Part shown: positions 23,041 to 27,798 of the stretch, piece after piece
How the letters are laid out: each line of letters opens with the position of its first letter
How positions within the stretch are numbered: the stretch's first letter is position 1
Source of the DNA: EX4484-217-1 sp964496035
GTDB lineage: Archaea; Thermoproteota; Thermoprotei_A; EX4484-217-1
Direction: 5' to 3'
NCBI GenBank assembly: GCA_964496035.1
Contig: CAZBXI010000015.1
Span: 1-27,798 of the forward strand
DNA: 27,798 bases
Notes under the pieces: model-generated
The model's database searches: none
Told to the model about the DNA's origin: nothing
Seen by the model: only the letters and a program-made list of their open reading frames with translations
Translations under genes and position numbers: made by a program

Positions 23041-23718
23041 TTGAGTATACTTGTTTTAGAAATAGTCTTAGCCATAATAGCACTATATTTAGCCTACACC
23101 ATACAGTACTTAGCAATTTCACTTAGAGGCATAGATTTAGATCAAAAAACTATTCCTGAAGACTTATCCAGGTTTCTGAGGAGAATATATAGTAACGAAA
23201 TAGCTTTAAAGATGTGGAAGAGAGAAGATAGCTCAATGTTAATTATGGCAGCACTTTATACACCGCCATTTAAGCCGCTAATTATGATTGATAGTAGGTT
23301 TTTGAAGGAAAAAACAGATATAGCCAAAGTATTTTTAGCTCATGAAATAGGGCATTTAAGGAGGAAATCTCAACTTAGAGTTTTCATGACAGCCATGATA
23401 GCTTTGATTGTTGTTTTCATTGCAGGATATTTTAACGATATTTTGAGTTTACTGCTTTTCCCGATAATGATTTCAATAGTATTCTTAATTTATAGGCGCG
23501 AAGAATTTGAGGCTGACAAGTATGCTGCAGAGGTTTTAGGTGTAGACAATGTGATAAAAGTGTATAGGTACATTGAAGAGAGATTACGGGGCAAGAAAAG
23601 CATGCCAAAATCTCTTATACACTTTACAATATATGTTCTTAGGAAGGTAGGTATATATCCTTCAGTAAGAAGCAGAATTGAAAAACTTAGTGATTATTCA
23701 CCAAAAACTTCAAAATAG
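23041..23718 (+). CDS. M48-like membrane zinc metalloprotease
   Basis: The protein is 225 residues from TTG 23041, six bases after the DUF1028 stop. An N-terminal helix (4-24) anchors it. The zinc motif H101-E-I-G-H105 is followed by two hydrophobic segments (112-130 and 134-150). The third ligand is Glu155 in E-E-F-E-A-D-K-Y-A-A-E, the E-x-x-A-D pattern of M48/HtpX. It is shorter than typical HtpX (about 290) but has every catalytic element. It probably degrades or processes membrane proteins. The last 25 bases overlap tail to tail with the V4R gene. Confidence 0.85.
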   Translation: MSILVLEIVLAIIALYLAYTIQYLAISLRGIDLDQKTIPEDLSRFLRRIYSNEIALKMWKREDSSMLIMAALYTPPFKPLIMIDSRFLKEKTDIAKVFLAHEIGHLRRKSQLRVFMTAMIALIVVFIAGYFNDILSLLLFPIMISIVFLIYRREEFEADKYAAEVLGVDNVIKVYRYIEERLRGKKSMPKSLIHFTIYVLRKVGIYPSVRSRIEKLSDYSPKTSK

Positions 23719-24491
23719 CAGAATGGATCACCCTTAGCTGCACAGAGAACCTCAGTAGCTCTATGATGTTTACCCGTGATAGCAGTTGCAACACCCGCTA
23801 TCATTCCTCTAACCATGTGACACACAGGTTCCTTAGACAATCCCTTCAGCTCCTTATAAATCCTGGCAGTCCATGAATCAAAGAACCTTATCCCCATCCG
23901 CTCCTCAACAACGTTAATGTAGTCTATTTCGAAGAAACCTAAACCTGAAACCCTTGCTATTCTACTGAACATTTCACCTATTTCTTTAACATCATACAGT
24001 CTACCTGGCTTTATATTGAACCTTTCTGATAACTCTTTTGCAGCATAGTACCCGTAATGGAAACCGAGGTGGTAGAATATTACATCAGCTGAAGCACCTA
24101 AGCGCTCTCTTAAGTTTACGTAAGTTTCTATTAAGAATCTTGCATTGAATATTAAGGCGTGAGAATCAATAATCATTATAGGGTAATGGAATACATCTAC
24201 ACCTAACCCTTTCTCCATAAGGATGTCTGAGAAAACCATAGCTATTTTAACGCAGCCTATTTTGCGTAGTTCTTTCTCTACTTTTCTTCTATCTTCAAAA
24301 TTTGTTATAAACAATGTTAAGCAAATTTTCTCCGATACCTTCGCTATACTACCTAACTTAATCTCGTACTTGCTTAGAATGTTGAATACTTCACCTAAGC
24401 ACTCAGGCGGGCATTCAATATAGATTTCAGCTATTCTTTCTTCAGGGTTAATGTAGATTAAAGGTATGTTGAAGGGTATAGAAGGTTTCAT
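23694..24491 (-). CDS. ACT-like plus V4R-domain protein
   Basis: The protein is 265 residues with ATG 24491. Residues 15-82 alternate strand-helix-strand as in an ACT ligand-binding domain (I-A-E-I-Y-I-E-C-P, E-V-F-N-I-L-S-K-Y-E-I-K-L-G-S-I). Residues 120-262 are a V4R domain: F-Y-H-L-G-F-H-Y-G, I-K-P-G-R-L-Y-D-V, F-F-D-S-W-T-A-R, C-H-M-V-R-G-M-I-A-G-V and the closing E-V-L-C-A-A-K-G-D-P-F-C-Y-F-E-V. V4R domains bind hydrophobic compounds or metal. No DNA-binding domain is present, so it is a stand-alone sensor or an enzyme accessory. The V4R part gives a template for the smaller protein at 2311. Confidence 0.85.
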   Translation of the reverse strand: MKPSIPFNIPLIYINPEERIAEIYIECPPECLGEVFNILSKYEIKLGSIAKVSEKICLTLFITNFEDRRKVEKELRKIGCVKIAMVFSDILMEKGLGVDVFHYPIMIIDSHALIFNARFLIETYVNLRERLGASADVIFYHLGFHYGYYAAKELSERFNIKPGRLYDVKEIGEMFSRIARVSGLGFFEIDYINVVEERMGIRFFDSWTARIYKELKGLSKEPVCHMVRGMIAGVATAITGKHHRATEVLCAAKGDPFCYFEVFGE

Positions 24492-24654
24492 GAAACGTCC
24501 CTACTAGGTATGTTTCTAAATGCGTTTAAGATGCAGATTGTTAATAAAAGTTATCTAGTTAAAAACAATAAGCGTCAAACATTACTCAAATACGCAATTA
24601 CCATAATCTCTCGCATAGTATTTACTCTGTGTAGACAAGAGTAGGCGTACGTGT

Positions 24655-25407
24655 ATGGGGGAAGAGCTATTTTATATTGTTAGAAAATATCTTAGTAAAA
24701 TCAAGGATAAGGTCACATATTATGATCACCTACTTGAACTTAAATATGTTTTTAAGGATAGAGCAGAGGGAGGTGATGTTTTAGCTAATCTTTTAATTGA
24801 AAGCAGGATTACTGAAACTCTAGATTACATATTGGCTATTCCTAGAGGAGGCTTACCTGTTGCATACAATGTAGCTAAGAAGTTAAATGTGAAAATGGAT
24901 ATTGTAACTGTAAGAAAAGTTCTTATCCCATGGAATACTGAAGCAGGCTACGGTGCTGTTGCACCCGATGGAACAGTTGAAATAAATGAGGTTTTAAGGG
25001 AACACTTAGGTTTTACAGACGAGGAAGTTAAAGAACATGTCCAAATAACATTATCTGAAGTTTTAAGGAGGGAGAAGCTTTTTAGGGGAAGTATAGGGTA
25101 CGATGTATTCAGAAATAAGAACATTATTGTTGTAGATGATGGCATAGCTTCAGGGTACACTATGCTTGTTGCCGTAAAATTTCTTAGAAATATTGGGGCT
25201 TCTAAGGTGTATGTAGGTGCGCCTACAGCTTCTCTTAGTAGTATAAAATTACTTTACCCCTATGCAGACCACATCTATGTGCCGAATATTAGAAGTAATT
25301 TCTGGGGATTCGCTGTAGCCGAAGCTTATATTAAATGGTATGATCTTACAGATGAAGAAGTACTAACTATTATCAATAAAGCGAAATCGGAAAATCTTAT
25401 GGACTAA
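24655..25407 (+). CDS. Phosphoribosyltransferase-like protein (COG1926-type)
   Basis: The protein is 250 residues with ATG 24655 and no good Shine-Dalgarno sequence. The PRPP-binding loop is V-V-D-D-G-I-A-S-G-Y-T-M (about 157-168). Other family marks are L-A-I-P-R-G-G-L-P-V-A-Y-N-V-A (about 61-75) and E-A-G-Y-G-A-V-A-P-D-G-T-V (about 98-110). These agree with the COG1926 predicted phosphoribosyltransferases, whose acceptor base is not established. It is soluble. It precedes the convergent uS19 gene with 12 bases between the stops. Confidence 0.85.
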   Translation: MGEELFYIVRKYLSKIKDKVTYYDHLLELKYVFKDRAEGGDVLANLLIESRITETLDYILAIPRGGLPVAYNVAKKLNVKMDIVTVRKVLIPWNTEAGYGAVAPDGTVEINEVLREHLGFTDEEVKEHVQITLSEVLRREKLFRGSIGYDVFRNKNIIVVDDGIASGYTMLVAVKFLRNIGASKVYVGAPTASLSSIKLLYPYADHIYVPNIRSNFWGFAVAEAYIKWYDLTDEEVLTIINKAKSENLMD

Positions 25408-25419
25408 GATAAATAGAGG

Positions 25420-25839
25420 CTACTTTAAGGGTACATACATGCTACTTCTAGTTGCTCTTAAACCTGGTTCACCATGTTTCACTATTTTCGTTGTTGGCGA
25501 AAACTCTCCGAGATAATGACCTATCATCCATGGTGTTATTTGTACTGGTATGAATTCTTTACCATTATAGACAGTTATCGTTACACCAACCATTTCAGGG
25601 AGTATTATCATGTCTCTAACATGGGTTTTTATGGGTTTTTTAATTCCTAACTTCTTATACTTCCTAATTTTCTCAAGTAAAATTCTTTGCCTAGGCTTTA
25701 TCCCTCTCATAAGGCTTCTTCGGGCTCTAGCAGGAAGTAAATTAATTAATTCGTCAAATGGCATGTTTAGTAGTTCCTCTAACGTTCTACCTCTATACCT
25801 AAACTTCTGCCACTCCGGCGGTATTTCAACTATTGCCAT
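25420..25839 (-). CDS. rps19: Ribosomal protein uS19
   Basis: The protein is 139 residues with ATG 25839. The small-subunit head protein uS19 is recognised by F-R-Y-R-G-R-T-L-E-E-L, then K-T-H-V-R-D-M-I-I-L-P-E-M-V-G. The C-terminal Y-N-G-K-E-F-I-P-V-Q-I, M-I-G-H-Y-L-G-E-F and T-R-S-S-M-Y-V-P-L-K complete it. It has the archaeal N-terminal extension. In most archaea rps19 lies between the uL2 and uL22 genes. Here its neighbours are a phosphoribosyltransferase and thiDN, so it is separated from the S10 cluster or is a second copy; only the window can be judged. Confidence 0.96.
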   Translation of the reverse strand: MAIVEIPPEWQKFRYRGRTLEELLNMPFDELINLLPARARRSLMRGIKPRQRILLEKIRKYKKLGIKKPIKTHVRDMIILPEMVGVTITVYNGKEFIPVQITPWMIGHYLGEFSPTTKIVKHGEPGLRATRSSMYVPLK

Positions 25840-25892
25840 GGTATCTGCCCTTATTTATCCCAGCTAGTATCTAGTAATTATCTTTACCATTT

Positions 25893-27272
25893 TTAAACTT
25901 TTATTTTACTAAGCTCCTTAGCTATCCTAACTATTTTCACAGCAACATCTACAGCATCTCTGCCAAAAACATTTATCATAGGTTCTTTACCCCAATCGCC
26001 TAAGTGGTAAACTATGTCCGGAACTATACCTTTAACTCTCTTTACAGCTTGCTCAATACCCCAAGGTATAGATGCTCCTTCAGTAGCTTTTACTTCGGAA
26101 GGCTCCTCTCTCCTATCATAGTATGATGTTTTAAACCCTAGTTTCCTAGCTATCTCCAATATTTTACCACTATATCGTATATTAGCTGCAGCCCTTATGG
26201 TCTCATCGAACTCCATAGCCTTCAATACCGCTCTAGCCATATGCTTTGATGCTCCGAAGGTTGGTGAACCGGAGGGCTTTATAGTGTTAAGGTATCTTAC
26301 TATTCTTCCAGGAATTCCTGCAACATCTTCCTCTGTTCTAGCATATTTCCTTGGAAGAGCCATCACAATGTTCATTTGGGTTTCAGGTATTAATTCAGAT
26401 ACGTACTCACCATGCTTTACAAGTATGTTAACAGCTTCACGTAGATTTTCTAAGACACGATATTTTTCAGCAGGAATTTCGATCCATGCTATAGGATTTA
26501 CTGGGCAATGTCCTTTACCTATTTTTAGTCCAAATTTTATAGCTAAGGTGATGAATTCCTTAGCTATTCTTACAGCCTCTTCAATATTCCTACCTTTAGC
26601 TAGTTCTGCGGCTATAGCTGCTGAGAAACTACAACCAGTGCCATGGGTGCATCCATTGACTATTCGTGGTGCTCTAAACTCCTTATAAGTACCGTTAAAG
26701 TATAGTATGTCAATGCTTTCGCCTCCTAGGATATGTCCCCCCTTAACCACTACAGCTTTAGCTCCAAGCTCTTCAGCAATATGTTTTGCAGCTTTTTTAG
26801 CATCCTCGATGGTCTCTATTTTTATTCCTGAAAGTTTTTCGGCCTCCATTCTATTGGGGGTAACTACTGTGGCTAAAGGTATAATATATTTTACAAGAGT
26901 TTCTACAGCATCAGGTCTTAGAAGAGGAGCTCCGCTTTTAGCTATCATTACGGGGTCTACAACAAGTGGGAAACCATATTTTTTCACAGCTGAAGCGACA
27001 GCTTTTATTATTTCTGAGTTACTTAGCATCCCTGTCTTAGCAGCGTCGACACCAATATCGTCTGCAACAGCTTCTATTTGCGCTACAACCATCTCAGGAG
27101 GTAAATCATAGATAGCTCTGACTTCGTAAGTATTTTGAGCCGTTACAGATGTAATAGCTGCCATACCATGCACCCCTAGGGCCGCAAAGGTTTTTAAGTC
27201 AGCTTCTATACCAGCTCCTCCTCCCGAATCGCTACCGGCAATAGTTAATGCGGAAGGTGTTTTCCTCCTCAT
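25893..27272 (-). CDS. thiDN: Bifunctional HMP/HMP-P kinase and thiamine-phosphate synthase (ThiDN)
   Basis: The protein is 459 residues from ATG 27272, preceded by GGTGGGG at 4-8 bases; the frame is open to a TTG at 27287. Residues 1-260 are ThiD, which phosphorylates the pyrimidine hydroxymethyl unit: A-G-S-D-S-G-G-G-A-G-I-E-A-D, V-V-D-P-V-M-I-A-K-S-G, V-T-P-N-R-M-E-A and the G-T-G-C-S-F-S-A-A anion hole. Residues 275-455 are ThiN, the archaeal thiamine-phosphate synthase unrelated to ThiE: I-P-E-T-Q-M-N-I-V-M-A-L, K-P-S-G-S-P-T-F-G-A-S-K-H and Y-D-R-R-E-E-P. The fusion joins two successive steps of thiamine synthesis. A long structured leader lies upstream. Confidence 0.93.
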   Translation of the reverse strand: MRRKTPSALTIAGSDSGGGAGIEADLKTFAALGVHGMAAITSVTAQNTYEVRAIYDLPPEMVVAQIEAVADDIGVDAAKTGMLSNSEIIKAVASAVKKYGFPLVVDPVMIAKSGAPLLRPDAVETLVKYIIPLATVVTPNRMEAEKLSGIKIETIEDAKKAAKHIAEELGAKAVVVKGGHILGGESIDILYFNGTYKEFRAPRIVNGCTHGTGCSFSAAIAAELAKGRNIEEAVRIAKEFITLAIKFGLKIGKGHCPVNPIAWIEIPAEKYRVLENLREAVNILVKHGEYVSELIPETQMNIVMALPRKYARTEEDVAGIPGRIVRYLNTIKPSGSPTFGASKHMARAVLKAMEFDETIRAAANIRYSGKILEIARKLGFKTSYYDRREEPSEVKATEGASIPWGIEQAVKRVKGIVPDIVYHLGDWGKEPMINVFGRDAVDVAVKIVRIAKELSKIKV

Positions 27273-27495
27273 AAAACACCCCACCAAATACAGAGTAAGC
27301 TAACTATGTGAAAATCGGTGGTTGCCCGTGCATGTTGTTTTAGGTATTTTCGTTATTTTGGTATCTATGCACGGGTTCATCCCACCTTTTGCTTCCCATG
27401 ACCCGCCTACGGCTCCAGCTCCGTAGCTTAGGAGCCATCGGCGAACCATGGGACTGCCTCGTTCCTCTCCTACAGATCATCAGCTCATCGGCTCC
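27273..27495 (-). ncRNA. Structured RNA or long 5' leader of thiDN, family unknown
   Basis: A strong minus-strand TATA box (27515-27524) predicts transcription start near 27495, exactly where GGAGCC begins, about 223 bases before the thiDN ATG. Hairpin A (27394-27453) pairs CCCATG with CATGGG, then continues through G-U wobbles, GCC/GGC, GGCTCC/GGAGCC and AGCT/AGCT around an ACGG loop, about 25 pairs with few mismatches. The wobbles suit the minus-strand RNA only. Hairpin B (27317-27386) pairs GGTGG/CCACC and CCCGTGCAT/ATGCACGGG. The 5'-most GGAGCC (27490-27495) competes with 27411-27416 for the same GGCTCC (27431-27436). I do not see RNase P P4, SRP helix 8, 5S or TPP-riboswitch signatures. 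H/ACA resemblance is limited to hairpin B. Confidence 0.55.
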
Positions 27496-27514
27496 AATAT
27501 TACTAGGTGTCCAT

Positions 27515-27524
27515 GGTATATAAG
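27515..27524 (-). promoter_or_regulatory. Strong TATA box for the structured RNA/thiDN
   Basis: Read on the minus strand this is CTTATATACC, a near-consensus archaeal TATA element, about 25 bases from the first G of GGAGCC. It is the clearest promoter in the window. Confidence 0.7.
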
Positions 27525-27540
27525 CCTAGAGTTCCCATAA

Positions 27541-27551
27541 ATACCAAAATA
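27541..27551. repeat. ATACCAAAATA, inverted partner at 27354-27364
   Basis: ATACCAAAATA just upstream of the TATA box is the reverse complement of 27354-27364, which lies in the apical loop of hairpin B. The motif is followed by CCAT, giving a direct repeat ATACCA. It may be a regulator site; the repeat in the loop could be chance in AT-rich DNA. Confidence 0.35.
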
Positions 27552-27625
27552 CCATAAAGTACTCAAAACAAGTGAATAGTCTTTGTAGAATTAAAAAATA
27601 TTTATTTAGAAACAGTTCTTTTAAT

Positions 27626-27798
27626 TTAGCGTCTTACAACTCTTCTACCAACTTTTAACGAATATTTCCATAAGCTAAGCATTATATTGATGTATCCTTT
27701 AATTCTAGGATCAACAGCCATATCGGAAAGTTTTTGAAGAAGTCTTGTCGCCTGCCCAAATAATCTAACAGATTCTCTCATAGCTCTTAAGTATGCCT
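27626..27798 (-). CDS. C-terminal fragment of an unknown helical protein, cut by window edge
   Basis: The last 57 codons (including the stop) of a minus-strand gene are visible; the stop TAA is at 27626-27628. The visible protein is soluble, helical and basic, with L-F-G-Q-A-T-R-L-L-Q-K-L-S-D, V-D-P-R-I-K-G-Y-I-N-I-M-L and an end rich in Arg (V-G-R-R-V-V-R-R). No family was recognised. Its stop lies about 100 bases before the TATA box of the structured RNA. Confidence 0.6.
   Translation of the reverse strand, partial: AYLRAMRESVRLFGQATRLLQKLSDMAVDPRIKGYINIMLSLWKYSLKVGRRVVRR

Noticed and set aside
27394..27495. RNase P RNA or SRP RNA
   Set aside because: A GAGGAA segment is present, but neither the following A-G-U-C-C of P4 nor its 3' partner (A-C-A-G-A-A, G-G-C-U-U-A) is found. 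The SRP helix-8 loop and the roughly 300-base length are absent.
27300..27495. TPP riboswitch upstream of thiDN
   Set aside because: The context is right, but the conserved CUGAGA and the second conserved aptamer strand are not present.
1..27798. CRISPR arrays, insertion sequences or tRNA genes
   Set aside because: No regularly spaced repeats beyond the GGAAC triplet, no transposase or terminal inverted repeats with target duplications, and no recognisable tRNA fold were seen on either strand.

Overview
The window is archaeal and most likely from a low-GC hyperthermophilic crenarchaeote (Thermoproteota). Desulfurococcales-like is my guess from gene content; the species cannot be named from sequence alone. 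The evidence is an archaellum (archaeal flagellum) locus, an archaeal-type ribosomal protein uS19, a ThiD-ThiN fusion, a short crenarchaeal-type XPF nuclease, UPF0282 and DUF1028 proteins, TATA-box promoters, and mixed leaderless and GGTG/GAGG Shine-Dalgarno starts. No tRNA, rRNA, CRISPR array or insertion sequence was recognised.

Region 1 (about 1-5.8 kb) holds small regulatory and sensory-looking genes. After a truncated secreted protein at the left edge come a small protein with an RG-S-G-H-D motif, a membrane-anchored winged-helix (wHTH) protein, a two-wHTH regulator with C-terminal membrane helices, a V4R-like protein, and two small proteins with a roadblock-like pattern. A second set follows: a small wHTH protein, a second two-wHTH membrane regulator, a third roadblock-like protein, and a second RG-S-G-H-D protein. 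The block looks like a duplicated, partly rearranged module.

Region 2 (5.8-16.7 kb) is a split archaellum locus. An ArlF/ArlG-like gene and arlI come first; ArlI carries a 458-residue LAGLIDADG intein inserted directly before its TGH motif. A third two-wHTH membrane regulator follows on the opposite strand, divergent from the archaellins and resembling the ArnR/ArnR1 arrangement described in Sulfolobus. Then come two tandem archaellins, a terminator-like hairpin, a small two-helix membrane protein, a second ArlG/ArlF-like gene and arlJ (4-base overlap). A three-helix membrane protein and a large secreted, membrane-anchored beta-rich protein lie next to arlJ. ArlH and ArlX are not in the window.

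Region 3 (16.7-27.3 kb) is mostly housekeeping. It contains a Thermus/bacterial-style methionyl-tRNA synthetase, a UPF0282 metallo-beta-lactamase-fold protein, a CxxCxxCC cluster protein overlapping an XPF nuclease, an AIM24-family protein and a site-2 protease. These are followed by a small membrane protein, a DUF1028 Ntn-hydrolase-like protein with a peptidoglycan-binding-like tail, an M48-type protease, an ACT-V4R protein, a COG1926 phosphoribosyltransferase, a stand-alone uS19 and ThiDN.

Region 4 (27.3-27.8 kb): upstream of thiDN lies a strong TATA box and about 200 bases with extensive inverted repeats. They predict a long structured leader or stable RNA that I cannot match to RNase P, SRP, 5S or TPP families. 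A truncated gene ends the window.

The most unusual items are the intein in ArlI, the three ArnR-like paralogues with their companion small proteins, and the structured RNA ahead of thiDN.
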